A program made the position numbers and the translations under genes. From Candidatus Sulfopaludibacter sp. SbA3 (GTDB taxonomy: Bacteria; Acidobacteriota; Terriglobia; 20CM-2-55-15), in assembly GCA_945865815.1 (NCBI GenBank), contig CAMBFR010000045.1:1-32508 (forward strand): 32,508 nucleotides of DNA, given 5' to 3'. This document shows positions 22,384 through 30,648 of this stretch, in pieces. The stretch's first letter is position 1, and each line of letters begins with the position of its first letter. The notes beneath the pieces were generated by a model. The model ran no database searches. It had not been told where the DNA came from and saw only the letters and a list, made by a program, of their open reading frames with translations.

Positions 22384-23424
22384 ATGAATATTAAAGGGCC
22401 CTTGGACAAAGAGGTCCTCCGGGTACTCCGGGAGATCCCGGGAGTCACGACCGAGCCAACCGCCTTTACCAAGCGGCGCCCGGACATCGTGATCCGTGCC
22501 GGAGACGTCACCCACGTCGTCGAGGTCAAAGCCCAACGGCTGACGAACGCCGCTGCCGCCCGCCAAATTGTCGAGTACGCGCAGTACCTGCCGAAGGGCA
22601 CACATCTGCTCCTGGTTGCCCGCACAACCACCGAGGAGGCGCGGCGCCTGCTTGAAGAGCAGGGGATCGGGGTCATCGACGCCCAGGGAAACATGCGCGT
22701 CGAGTTTCCCGGTCTGTTCCTCTGGACCGAGGGCAGGCTAGCACCTGCAACCCGTGAGCGTCAGAAGGAACCTCCGGTGAAGCTCACAGGCAAGGCTGGG
22801 ATCGCTGCCCAGGCGCTTCTCCATGAACCGCAGCGAAAGTGGCAGGTTCACGATCTAGCGAAGGCGGCCGATATCTCGGTGGGGTTGGCGCACCGCATCC
22901 TGGCGCGCCTGGAGCGTGAGAACTTGGTGGAGGTTGGAGGCGCCGGACCAAAGCGGACCCGGCGAGTCGAGAACCCCACGGCGCTACTCGATCTGTGGGT
23001 GGAGGAGATACGCGACCGCGGGGTCAAGCAGCTCCGGGCATTCCGCCTCGCCCGCGACCCGCGGGCACAGGCGAAGACTCTGAGCCGCGCCCTGACAGAC
23101 GCGAAGATCGAGCATGCCGTCACCGGCCCTGCCGGCGCCGCCCGGCTCGCGCCGTTCATTACAGCAATTCCGGTCACAGACATCTGGGTCGCGGACACAG
23201 TGCCGCTGAACGACGTAGCCGCCGCCGCCCACGCCGACGTGGTCCAGGAAGGCCACAATATCGTGCTGCGGCAGGCCAAAGGAGACGCGCCTCTGGCGTT
23301 CCGCACGAAAGTGGACGATGTCTGGACAGCCGACCCGTTCCGGCTCTTCCATGACCTGCGCCAGGACCCCCGGCGTGGCCGTGAGCAGGCAGACCGGCTC
23401 CGCCAGGAGGTCATCGGCTTTTGA
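22384..23424 (+). CDS. AbiEi-type antitoxin/regulator with an N-terminal PD-(D/E)XK-like segment
   Basis: The 346-residue protein has an N-terminal segment with a nuclease-like pattern: RRPDIVIRAG (Pro33-Asp34) followed by HVVEVKAQ (Glu47-x-Lys49) and an alternating beta/alpha region to about residue 115. A winged helix-turn-helix follows (QALLHEPQRKWQVHDLAKAA, DISVGLAHRILARLERENLV, residues 140-185), then a C-terminal domain of about 150 residues. The wHTH, plus an overlapping nucleotidyltransferase gene, fits the AbiEi antitoxin role in type IV TA/abortive-infection systems. ATG 22384 was chosen because the upstream frame runs through the repeat and the promoter. C-ending codons are stronger than in the neighbours, suggesting transfer. 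Nuclease activity is unproven. Confidence 0.72.
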   Translation: MNIKGPLDKEVLRVLREIPGVTTEPTAFTKRRPDIVIRAGDVTHVVEVKAQRLTNAAAARQIVEYAQYLPKGTHLLLVARTTTEEARRLLEEQGIGVIDAQGNMRVEFPGLFLWTEGRLAPATRERQKEPPVKLTGKAGIAAQALLHEPQRKWQVHDLAKAADISVGLAHRILARLERENLVEVGGAGPKRTRRVENPTALLDLWVEEIRDRGVKQLRAFRLARDPRAQAKTLSRALTDAKIEHAVTGPAGAARLAPFITAIPVTDIWVADTVPLNDVAAAAHADVVQEGHNIVLRQAKGDAPLAFRTKVDDVWTADPFRLFHDLRQDPRRGREQADRLRQEVIGF

Positions 23425-24266
23425 GCAAGCGCCATTACACTCACTACGACGAGGTTACGACGGCACGCTGCGAGCGCGTCCTCGTGACGCTCCTTGGCGA
23501 CATCGGTCCGTGGAGCCAGCGGGTATACCTCGCCGGTGGGCTCGCGCCCCGCTACATCGTGGGGATACTTCCCGAAGGGGCGCGCCCCCACGTCGGAACG
23601 ACCGACGTCGACCTCGTTATCGGACTGGCCGTTGAGGGCGAGAGTTCAGAGGCGTACAGGACGCTGGAGAACAACCTGAAGAAGGCGGGGTTCGAGGCCG
23701 AGTCGTCCTTTCGGTGGATGAAGAAAGTTGAGGGTATAACCGTCATCGTTGAGTTCCTCTGCGAGACCGACCAGGTCGAGCCAGGGAAGATCTTCAAACC
23801 GAAGGATGGGACTGGCTCGGGCCTCGGCGCCTTCAACGTCCGCGGCGCACAGCTCGTGACCCGGGACTACGTGGAGCGCGAGATCGAGGCCGACCGCCTC
23901 GACGGCGGCGGCCGTTCCAAGGTCATTGTGCGCGTCGCCAACATCCTTTCATACACGGTGCTGAAGATCCTGGCCTTCCAGGACCGCCATGAGAACAAGG
24001 ATTCGTACGACCTGATTTACTGTCTGCTGAATTTCGGTGAGGGTCCGGAGGAGGCGGGACGGAGCGGGGCGCGTAGCGCCATCCGGAGCGATACGCAGGT
24101 CGAAGAGGCGCTGCGCCTCCTCTCAGAGCGGTTTGCGAACGCCGATCGGGACGGCCCGCGCGCCTACGGCGCCTTCCTCGCGGATGCAGGCGACGACGAG
24201 GAGAGAGCGCGTCTGCGTCAGGAGGCCGTGGCCGTCATTCGCGACTTTCTGGCAGCAATGCGATGA
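23421..24266 (+). CDS. AbiEii-like nucleotidyltransferase toxin
   Basis: The 281-residue protein has the minimal nucleotidyltransferase signature: GG at residues 39-40 (VYLAGGLAPRYIV) followed by GTTDVDLVIGL with Asp62 and Asp64, and a third acidic candidate Glu111 in TVIVEFLCE. Downstream, KILAFQDRHENKDSYDLIYC (residues 182-201) is the second conserved AbiEii block. Such toxins transfer nucleotides to RNA targets such as tRNA acceptor ends, or bind GTP. It starts at a TTG that overlaps the upstream TGA (TTGA), so translation is coupled to the antitoxin gene. High, C-biased codon use as in its partner. The stop is 20 nt before repeat copy C. Confidence 0.8.
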   Translation: MSKRHYTHYDEVTTARCERVLVTLLGDIGPWSQRVYLAGGLAPRYIVGILPEGARPHVGTTDVDLVIGLAVEGESSEAYRTLENNLKKAGFEAESSFRWMKKVEGITVIVEFLCETDQVEPGKIFKPKDGTGSGLGAFNVRGAQLVTRDYVEREIEADRLDGGGRSKVIVRVANILSYTVLKILAFQDRHENKDSYDLIYCLLNFGEGPEEAGRSGARSAIRSDTQVEEALRLLSERFANADRDGPRAYGAFLADAGDDEERARLRQEAVAVIRDFLAAMR

Positions 24267-24286
24267 GCAACGCCGTAGGAATTTAT

Positions 24287-24458
24287 GAAATCGCGCACCA
24301 AACCACACTTTCCCAGAGCTGACGCCCGGGGCTGCCGCACTGCGCTCCGCCGCTCAACACGGATGCCTCGTTGACGCTTCCCATTTACGAAATCGAGAAC
24401 GATATCGTCGCTGCTTTGGCCGCGACTCGGCGGCTTGTGCTGCAGGCGCCGACCGGGT
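24287..24458. repeat. Direct repeat copy C: functional hrpB upstream region and 5' end
   Basis: The first 70 bp match copy A with three mismatches and positions 24288-24458 match copy B with nine. This copy is continuous with the intact helicase gene, so it is the functional right-hand copy. The segment includes the hrpB TTG start at 24371. Confidence 0.95.
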
Positions 24459-26914
24459 CCGGCAAGTCCACGCAGGCGCCGCAAATGCTGCTCAAGCACG
24501 GACTGCTCGGCGATGGACAGGTGGTGATTCTGCAGCCGCGGCGGCTGGCGGCGCGATTGCTCGCATCGCGCGTGGCATATGAACTCGGCGTGGAACTTGG
24601 CCGCGAGGTCGGTTACCAGGTGCGATTCGAGAATGCCACCAGCCGGGCGACTCGCATCAAGTTCGAGACCGAGGGAATTCTGCTGCGGCAGTTGATTCAG
24701 GATCCGGCGCTCGGCGGTATTCAGGCGCTGATATTCGATGAGTTCCACGAACGGCACCTTTACGGCGACATCACGCTCGCCCGAGCGCTCGACATCCAGG
24801 AACAAATTCGGCCGGACCTGCTCATCATAGTGATGTCCGCAACGCTTGATGCGGGCGCGCTTCAGAAGTATCTCCAGCCATGCACTGTCCTGACTTCCGA
24901 AGGCCGAACGTTTCCAGTGAATGTGGAGTATCTCCCACGCCGGTTGGGAAGCAACGGGCCACCGGTGTGGGAACTCGCGGCCGACGCATTTTCCAAATAC
25001 TCCCGCGCGGGAGGCGGAGACGTTTTGGTCTTCATGCCCGGTGGATATGAGATCAACCGGACGATCGAAGCCATCCGTCTGCAGAAGGAATCCAGGGGCT
25101 ACGTTCTCCTCCCTTTACACGGCGAGTTGGCGCCACGAGATCAGGACGCGGCGGTCGCCAGATACGATCAGCCGAAAGTGGTGGTAGCGACGAACGTCGC
25201 GGAGACGTCGATTACCATCGACGGCGTCCGGTTGGTCATCGACGGCGGCCTCGCAAGGATTCCCCGTTACGATCCCAATCGCGGGATCAACACGTTGATG
25301 GTGGAGCGGATCAGCCGGTCCAGCGCCGAGCAGCGCACCGGCCGTGCAGGAAGGACCGCGCCGGGGCAGTGCATCCGCCTTTGGTCCGAGCCCGAGCACG
25401 ACGAGCGCGCGGCGCAGGAACTGCCGGAGATCAAGCGGCTCGATCTGTCGGAAGTGATTCTCACGCTCAAGGCCGCCGGAGTCGAAGACTTGCACAAGTT
25501 TCGGTGGCTCGAGGCGCCGAATGATCTGGCCCTGAATCACGCCGAGGAACTGCTGCTCGATCTGGGCGCGCTTGAGAATCAACCCGGACAGACACGAATC
25601 ACGGAACTTGGCCGGCGCATGCTCGCGTTTCCCGTGCATCCGCGTTACTCGCGCATGCTGCTCGCGGCCGCGGAATATGGATGCGTCTACGAGGCATGCC
25701 TTGTGGCGGCGCTGACGCAGGGCCGGGAATTGCTGCTGCGCAATCCGAGTCCGGATGTAGCCGGGGAGCGTGAGGACCTGTTTGGCGGCAAGGGCGCATC
25801 CGACTTCCGGATTCTGATGCGCGCCTACGATTACGCAACAACCAATCAGTTTCGAATGGATGCGCTTCGTAAAATCGGTATTCACGGTGTGACGGCGCGC
25901 CAGGTCGGTCCCTTGCACGAACAGTTTCTGCGAATCGCGAAAGACGAAGGTCTCGATGTGTCGCCAAAGCCGGCGAAGCCTGTGAACGACGAAGCGCTGC
26001 AGAAGTGCATCCTGATTGGTTTCAGCGATCGCGTCGGCCGAATGGACACAGGAACGCTCCGGTGCGATCTCGTGCACGGCCGGCGCGGCACGCTCGCGCG
26101 TGAAAGCGTTGTGCGGGAGAGCCCGCTCGTTGTCGTGGCGGAGATTCGCGAAATCGGCGGGCGTCCCGGCGAAGTGAACACGATTCTGTCGCTCGCCACT
26201 GCGATCGAAGAGAAATGGCTTCGAGAACTCTTTCCGGCCGATATCCATTCGGAATTGCGCGTCACATTTGATTCCACGAACCGGAGAGTGGCGGCGGCCG
26301 AAGTGTTGCGCTTTCGGGATCTCGATCTGTCGGCCAAACGTACAGAACCGGCTCCGGCAGATGCCGCGGCCCGGTTGCTCGCCGAAGAGGTGATTGCGGG
26401 GCGGCTGCAGTTGCCCCGGTGGGATCACGGCGTCACGCAATGGATCACGCGGTTGAATCTGCTCGCCGGCTGGTGTCCGGACCTTCAACTGCCGCCGATT
26501 CATGACGAGGCCCGGCGGCATATCATCGAGCAGGTTTGCCTAGGGGCGCTGAGCTACAAGGATCTCAAGGACCGCGAAATCAAACCCGTCGTCATGTCGT
26601 GGCTGTCCGCTCCTCAGCGCGAACTCGTCGACAAGCACGCGCCGGAACGCGTGAGTCTTCGCAACGGCCGCACGCCCAAAGTGACCTATGACGCGGATGG
26701 GCGGCCTTACATTTCACTGCGAATACAGGAGCTGTTTGGAGTGACCGAGACGCCGAGGATTGCGATGGGCCGTGTGCCGCTCAGCGTGCACATCCTTGCG
26801 CCAAGCATGCGGCCCGTGCAGGTGACCGAAGACATGGCCAACTTCTGGCGCGAACACTACCCGCGGATCAAGTCCGAGTTGCAGCGGAAGTATCCGAAGC
26901 ACGAGTGGCGCTGA
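24371..26914 (+). CDS. hrpB: ATP-dependent RNA helicase HrpB (DEAH/RHA family)
   Basis: The 847-residue protein has all superfamily-2 motifs: [10 protein letters not shown] (residues 26-34), II as [34 protein letters not shown] and [20 protein letters not shown]. The HA2-like domain and the HrpB-specific C-terminal domain follow ([38 protein letters not shown]). Length and C-terminus match HrpB rather than HrpA. It is a cytoplasmic RNA helicase of uncertain physiological role. The TTG start at 24371 is the only plausible one, since no ATG or GTG lies between it and the in-frame stop at 24320. Its 5' end is duplicated as repeat copy B. The 3' end overlaps cysE tail-to-tail by 47 bp. Confidence 0.93.
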   Translation: MTLPIYEIENDIVAALAATRRLVLQAPTGSGKSTQAPQMLLKHGLLGDGQVVILQPRRLAARLLASRVAYELGVELGREVGYQVRFENATSRATRIKFETEGILLRQLIQDPALGGIQALIFDEFHERHLYGDITLARALDIQEQIRPDLLIIVMSATLDAGALQKYLQPCTVLTSEGRTFPVNVEYLPRRLGSNGPPVWELAADAFSKYSRAGGGDVLVFMPGGYEINRTIEAIRLQKESRGYVLLPLHGELAPRDQDAAVARYDQPKVVVATNVAETSITIDGVRLVIDGGLARIPRYDPNRGINTLMVERISRSSAEQRTGRAGRTAPGQCIRLWSEPEHDERAAQELPEIKRLDLSEVILTLKAAGVEDLHKFRWLEAPNDLALNHAEELLLDLGALENQPGQTRITELGRRMLAFPVHPRYSRMLLAAAEYGCVYEACLVAALTQGRELLLRNPSPDVAGEREDLFGGKGASDFRILMRAYDYATTNQFRMDALRKIGIHGVTARQVGPLHEQFLRIAKDEGLDVSPKPAKPVNDEALQKCILIGFSDRVGRMDTGTLRCDLVHGRRGTLARESVVRESPLVVVAEIREIGGRPGEVNTILSLATAIEEKWLRELFPADIHSELRVTFDSTNRRVAAAEVLRFRDLDLSAKRTEPAPADAAARLLAEEVIAGRLQLPRWDHGVTQWITRLNLLAGWCPDLQLPPIHDEARRHIIEQVCLGALSYKDLKDREIKPVVMSWLSAPQRELVDKHAPERVSLRNGRTPKVTYDADGRPYISLRIQELFGVTETPRIAMGRVPLSVHILAPSMRPVQVTEDMANFWREHYPRIKSELQRKYPKHEWR

Positions 26915-27518
26915 GTTCATTCTCTTCGTTGGAAATGGGTACTGGAATCGAGCGGGCGCCCGGCACCGTTGGCTTCAAGGGCAGGTCGACGCGGGCGCCA
27001 TCAAGTTTCACGAGCCGTCCGGGCGTGCCGATCACGGTGCAATTGCCGGGCACGTCGTGCATCACGATGAACGAATTCGCGCCGATCTTGCTGTTCGCGC
27101 CCACGACGATCGGGCCCAGCAGCGTGGCGCCCGTGCCGATGAACACGTTGTTGCCGAGAGTCGGATGGCGCTTGCCCTGATGTTTGCCCGTCCCGCCCAG
27201 TGTCACGTTGTGAAACATGACGCAGTTGTCGCCGATCTCGGAGGTCTCTCCAATGACGACACCGGTTCCGTGATCGATGAAGAAATTCCTGCCGATCTTC
27301 GCCCCCGGATGAATCTCAACGCCCGTCCAGAACCGGGCAAGCACCGACAGGAAGCGCGGAATTACCGGGATGTGGAGGCTTGTGTGCAGGAAATGAGCGA
27401 GCCGATGCAGCCAGATTCCATGAAGCGGTGTGTGGCACAGTGCGGTCTCCGCGTAGCTCTTCGCCGCGGGATCATTCTGAAGAACGGCCTTAAGGTCACC
27501 CCACAAAATATTCGACAT
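26868..27518 (-). CDS. cysE: Serine O-acetyltransferase (CysE/EpsC type)
   Basis: The 216-residue protein has the short SAT layout: helical N-terminus ([37 protein letters not shown]), then a left-handed beta-helix of hexapeptide repeats ([80 protein letters not shown]). Catalytic His and Asp lie in FIDHG. It makes O-acetylserine from serine and acetyl-CoA for cysteine synthesis. The last 15 residues are encoded over the 3' end of hrpB, and this Ser/Thr/Ala-rich tail is not conserved in the family, suggesting that the stop moved into the neighbouring gene. No cysK follows. Confidence 0.92.
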   Translation of the reverse strand: MSNILWGDLKAVLQNDPAAKSYAETALCHTPLHGIWLHRLAHFLHTSLHIPVIPRFLSVLARFWTGVEIHPGAKIGRNFFIDHGTGVVIGETSEIGDNCVMFHNVTLGGTGKHQGKRHPTLGNNVFIGTGATLLGPIVVGANSKIGANSFIVMHDVPGNCTVIGTPGRLVKLDGARVDLPLKPTVPGARSIPVPISNEENELSATRASDTSAATRT

Positions 27519-27527
27519 CTGCGGAGC

Positions 27528-27557
27528 AGTATAAGTAATGTCCTCACCTGCTACAAT
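27528..27557. promoter_or_regulatory. Overlapping divergent promoter candidates for cysE and the DUF1080 gene
   Basis: On the minus strand, TTGTAG (27556-27551) and TATACT (27533-27528) are 17 nt apart and would start transcription just before cysE. On the plus strand, TGCTACAAT (27549-27557) is an extended -10. The two share bases, so the genes may compete for polymerase. Both calls rest on consensus matching only. Confidence 0.35.
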
Positions 27558-27576
27558 GTTGCGGCCAATTCGGCAG

Positions 27577-27611
27577 GGGTGTAATTCGGGGTCAGACCCC
27601 GAATTACACCC
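27577..27611. repeat. Perfect palindromic element, 17-bp arms
   Basis: GGGTGTAATTCGGGGTC (27577-27593) is exactly complementary to GACCCCGAATTACACCC (27595-27611) around one central A. The core GGGGTCAGACCCC with GAATT flanks puts it in the same family as the other palindromes of this window, in a loop-less version. It lies in the 5' leader of the DUF1080 gene, about 20 bp before its ribosome-binding site. Confidence 0.92.
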
Positions 27612-27642
27612 ACAAACTCAGTTCGGAACACAGGAGGTCATG

Positions 27643-28236
27643 ATGAAACGCGCATCCGCAATCACGATGGGAGTACTGGTCCTCGGGTTGGTTGCTTTCC
27701 AATATTCTTACGAGGCGGCCGGCCAGGGCACGGCGGGATGGACCACTCTTTTTGACGGCAAAGACCTGTCGGCGTTCAACAAGGTCGGCGATGCGAATTG
27801 GGAACTCGTGGACGGCCTGGTTCAGGCCAATAAGGGCAGCGGGTTCCTGGTTACGAAGACGCCATATGGCGACTTTGAAATGAAATTCGAATTCTGGGTG
27901 ACCGACGATGCCAACAGCGGCGTCTTCATTCGTTGCTCAAGTGCGACGGAAATCAGCACTATGACCGGCTATGAAGTGAACATCTACGACAAGCGTCCCG
28001 ATCAGACTTACAGAACGGGCGGCATTGTGGACGTGGCCAAGCCGTCCAGCGTCATCAATACCGGCGGCAAGTGGAACACTTATGAGGTCCGGGCGCAGGG
28101 CCCAAGGATGATCATTACCTTGAACGGTACGCGCACAGTCGATGTCCAGCACCAGGCGCATCTGCGCGGTTTTATCGGGCTTCAGTATGGCGCCGGCATC
28201 GTGAAGTTCCGGAACGTTCAGATCCGGACGCTGTAG
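27643..28236 (+). CDS. Exported DUF1080 (3-keto-disaccharide hydrolase-like) protein
   Basis: The 197-residue protein has a signal peptide (MKRASAITMGVLVLGLVAFQ, cleavage near AAGQ) and one concanavalin-like DUF1080 domain: WTTLFDGKDLSAFNKVGDAN, LVTKTPYGDFEMKFEFWVTD, NSGVFIRCSS, YEVNIYDKRPDQ, GKWNTYEVRAQG and LRGFIGLQYG. Members hydrolyse 3-keto-glycosides or bind glycans outside the cell; which applies here is unknown. The second of two adjacent ATGs (27643) is placed 5 nt after AGGAGG, the first (27640) only 2 nt. The coiled-coil gene follows after 14 nt. Confidence 0.87.
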   Translation: MKRASAITMGVLVLGLVAFQYSYEAAGQGTAGWTTLFDGKDLSAFNKVGDANWELVDGLVQANKGSGFLVTKTPYGDFEMKFEFWVTDDANSGVFIRCSSATEISTMTGYEVNIYDKRPDQTYRTGGIVDVAKPSSVINTGGKWNTYEVRAQGPRMIITLNGTRTVDVQHQAHLRGFIGLQYGAGIVKFRNVQIRTL

Positions 28237-28250
28237 GAGGACTGGAAGTC

Positions 28251-28520
28251 ATGGGAGATTCGGGAGAAGGGCTGATCGACGCAGAGGCGAGGATTCAGGA
28301 GCGCATGGAGGAACTGCAAATGAGCCGCGAGCAGGAGCGCAAGCCTGCGATCAAGAACAAGGAAGAACTTCGGCAGATCGAATCGTTGAAATTGGCCCGC
28401 AAGGAAATGACCAGTCAGCTCGAGAAAGCAACGCACCAGGCTCGAAAGGCGCAGATCAATCACGCGCTTGCAGACATCGATCGCCGGATTAACGAGCTTT
28501 CGGCTGCGATCGGGCGGTAG
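28251..28520 (+). CDS. Small coiled-coil protein of unknown function (89 aa)
   Basis: Almost the whole protein is predicted helix with heptad repeats rich in Glu, Lys, Arg, Gln and Leu (EARIQERMEELQMSREQERK, SLKLARKEMTSQLEKATHQA, LADIDRRINELSAAIG). No signal peptide, no membrane segment and no recognised family. AGGAGG lies about ten nucleotides upstream of ATG 28251, and the gene follows the DUF1080 gene by 14 nt in the same direction, so the two are probably one operon although one product is exported and the other is not. It is convergent with the ABC ATPase, 3 nt apart. Confidence 0.65.
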   Translation: MGDSGEGLIDAEARIQERMEELQMSREQERKPAIKNKEELRQIESLKLARKEMTSQLEKATHQARKAQINHALADIDRRINELSAAIGR

Positions 28521-28523
28521 CGT

Positions 28524-29312
28524 TTACCAGAGGTTGTAGTATCCGTCGCGTTCGGACAGCTGCAATGGCCGGCCGAACAATGCCGACAGCCTCGACTCCA
28601 CCAGCACCTGGCGCACGGGGCCGTCGGCTGCAATGCGGCCGCGGTCCATCAACACCACTCGCTCAATCTCCGGTATCAGGTCGGAAAGATGGTGCGTGAC
28701 CATCACGATTCCGATTCCGGATTGTGCGAGCTTCCGCAGGATCAGCCGCAATTCGTGTTGCGCGTGCAGGTCCAGTGCGATAGACGGCTCGTCCAGTATC
28801 AACGCGCGCGGATCGTGCACGAGCGCGCGGGCCAGCAGCACGCGCCGCGCTTCACCCGACGACATCTCGTCCGTGTATCTGTCCGCGAGGTGAGAGACCT
28901 CCAGCATCGCCATTGCGCGGTCGGCGCGTTCCCGCATCTTCGAAGTCACTTCCTGATGGGGCCAGATTCCAATACTGGAAAAGAATCCCGAGAGCACGAT
29001 GTCGCGTCCCAGAAACTCCCGCGTGCATGCGGTCATCAGATCGCTCGATACAATTCCGAGCAGCGTGCGCAACTCCGACACGTCCCATAATTCCCGGCCA
29101 AGCACGCGCACCGATGAACCATCGAGGAGCATGGGATGACACTCCCTTGTAACGGCTTTCATCAGCGTGGACTTGCCACAGCCGTTGGGCCCAAGGATGG
29201 CCACATGCTCCCCGACGCCGATCTTCAAGGAAACATCATTCACGGCGGCTGTGCCGCCGCGCATGACGGTCACGTGCTCGAACTCTATTAAGGCGGTATG
29301 ATTTACGTTCAC
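28524..29312 (-). CDS. Stand-alone ABC-type ATPase (ModF/YlmA-like)
   Basis: The 262-residue protein has Walker A GPNGCGKST, a signature in the form MSSGEARRVLLARAL (SSGEA replacing LSGGQ), Walker B ALILDEPSIALD and the switch His in MVTHHLSDLIPEI. The signature variant and the DIVLSGFFSSIGIW segment resemble ModF/YlmA-type ATPases, which are often encoded without a permease. None is present here. It may couple to an unlinked transporter or have a non-transport role. The start is GTG 29312. It is divergent from the aminotransferase, whose first possible ATG is 13 bp away. Confidence 0.85.
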   Translation of the reverse strand: MNVNHTALIEFEHVTVMRGGTAAVNDVSLKIGVGEHVAILGPNGCGKSTLMKAVTRECHPMLLDGSSVRVLGRELWDVSELRTLLGIVSSDLMTACTREFLGRDIVLSGFFSSIGIWPHQEVTSKMRERADRAMAMLEVSHLADRYTDEMSSGEARRVLLARALVHDPRALILDEPSIALDLHAQHELRLILRKLAQSGIGIVMVTHHLSDLIPEIERVVLMDRGRIAADGPVRQVLVESRLSALFGRPLQLSERDGYYNLW

Positions 29313-29346
29313 GAATACATCTTAAATGGTGGTGGTTGCAATCGTC

Positions 29347-30513
29347 ATGGCTAAAACCGATTCATTGATGTTCATCACAAACCGTCCCGACAAAACTTTC
29401 GTGCGGGGCGAAGGCTCCTGGCTGTACGACTCGGAGGGGCGGGCCTATCTCGATTTCATCCAGGGATGGGCGGTGAACTCGCTTGGCCATTGCTCGCCTG
29501 TGATGCGCGATGCGCTCGCGTCGCAGGCCTCCATCGTGATCAACGTCAGCCCGGCCTACTACAACGAGCCTATGCGCCGGTTGGCGGATTTACTGGCGCG
29601 TCTTTCCGGGCTCGAGCGCGTGTTCTTTGCCAACAGCGGCGCCGAGGCGAACGAAGGCGCGATCAAGCTCGTGCGCAAATGGGGATCGGTAAAACGCGGC
29701 GGAGCTTATGAGATCGTGGTCTTCGAGGATGCGTTTCACGGCCGTACGCTGGCAACCATGTCGGCGTCCGGCAAGCCGCAGTGGAAAGATCTCTACGAGC
29801 CCAAGGTGCCCGGCTTTATCCGCGTGCCGAGAGAGGATCTCGGCGCCGTCCGGCGAGCAATCGGTCCGAAGACCGGCGCGGTAATGCTGGAGCCCATACA
29901 GGGCGAGTCGGGAGTTGTGCCGTTTTCGGATTCCTTTCTTCGCGATCTGAGGAAACTTACCGAGGAACTCGGCGTCCTTCTCGTGCTGGATCAAATCCAG
30001 ACGGGAATCGGCCGCACGGGCCGGATGTTCTCGTTCGAGCACTCGGGCATTCGTCCCGACATCATGACGCTGGGCAAGGGCATTGGAGGCGGCGTGCCGC
30101 TGGCTGCGCTGGTTGCGCGCGAGGAAGTAAGCCTGTTCGAGGTTGGCGATCAGGGCGGGACATTCAATGGCAATCCGCTGATGACCGCGGTCGGCTACGC
30201 CGTCGTCAAAGAAATTTCACAGCCCGCGTTTCTCGCCCGTATAGAGGAGAACGGCGATTATCTTGCGATGCAACTCCGGGCGCTTTCGCAGGAACTTGGA
30301 CTCGGCGAAGTGCGGGGAAAGGGTCTTCTGCTCGCAATGGATCTGGGCCGCGACGTAGCCTCGAAAGTTGCGGAAAATGCGCTTGAGGCCGGACTGCTCG
30401 TCAACGCGCCGCGTCCAGCCACATTGCGCTTCATGCCCGCGCTCAACGTTACGCGTGATGAAATCGACCAGATGCTCAAGATACTGCGGCAGGCGATCCA
30501 GTCGACCGGCTGA
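29347..30513 (+). CDS. Class-III PLP aminotransferase (acetylornithine/GABA transaminase family)
   Basis: The 388-residue protein has the family motifs: DFIQGWAVNSLGHCSPVM, FFANSGAEANEGAIKLVRKW (residues 93-112), FEDAFHGRTLATMSASG, LEPIQGESGV and the Schiff-base Lys244 in TLGKGIGGGVPLAALVA. Length and motifs are ArgD-like, making acetylornithine transamination in arginine synthesis the first guess, but no other arg gene is nearby. The usual DE[VI]QTG motif reads DQIQTG here, a Glu-to-Gln change next to the PLP-binding Asp215 that may mark a different substrate. ATG 29347 matches family length; ATG 29326 would add seven hydrophobic residues. Confidence 0.85.
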   Translation: MAKTDSLMFITNRPDKTFVRGEGSWLYDSEGRAYLDFIQGWAVNSLGHCSPVMRDALASQASIVINVSPAYYNEPMRRLADLLARLSGLERVFFANSGAEANEGAIKLVRKWGSVKRGGAYEIVVFEDAFHGRTLATMSASGKPQWKDLYEPKVPGFIRVPREDLGAVRRAIGPKTGAVMLEPIQGESGVVPFSDSFLRDLRKLTEELGVLLVLDQIQTGIGRTGRMFSFEHSGIRPDIMTLGKGIGGGVPLAALVAREEVSLFEVGDQGGTFNGNPLMTAVGYAVVKEISQPAFLARIEENGDYLAMQLRALSQELGLGEVRGKGLLLAMDLGRDVASKVAENALEAGLLVNAPRPATLRFMPALNVTRDEIDQMLKILRQAIQSTG

Positions 30514-30535
30514 AGCGCGACGGCGAAACATTCAA

Positions 30536-30641
30536 CCCTCATCCGGCCCTTCGGGCCACCTTCTCCCAAAGGGAGAAGGACTTCCCGGCAGGTCCGTCCC
30601 TCTCCCTCTGGGAGAGGGTGCCGCGAAGCGGCGGGTGAGGG
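30536..30641. repeat. Composite REP-like repeat between convergent genes
   Basis: Four hairpins follow each other: GGCCC-TTC-GGGCC (30545-30557), CCTTCTCCC-AAA-GGGAGAAGG (30559-30579), CCCTCTCCC-TCT-GGGAGAGGG (30598-30618) and GCCGC-GAA-GCGGC (30620-30632). The outer CCCTCA and TGAGGG also pair. The type is widespread in bacterial genomes. It lies between the aminotransferase and mutS-like genes and likely acts as a bidirectional terminator. A partial copy is at 4969-4992. Confidence 0.85.
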
Positions 30642-30648
30642 CTCCCCT

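Noticed and set aside
25115-26521. 468-codon minus-strand open frame
   Set aside because: Antisense to hrpB, which has all helicase motifs; no recognisable protein features.
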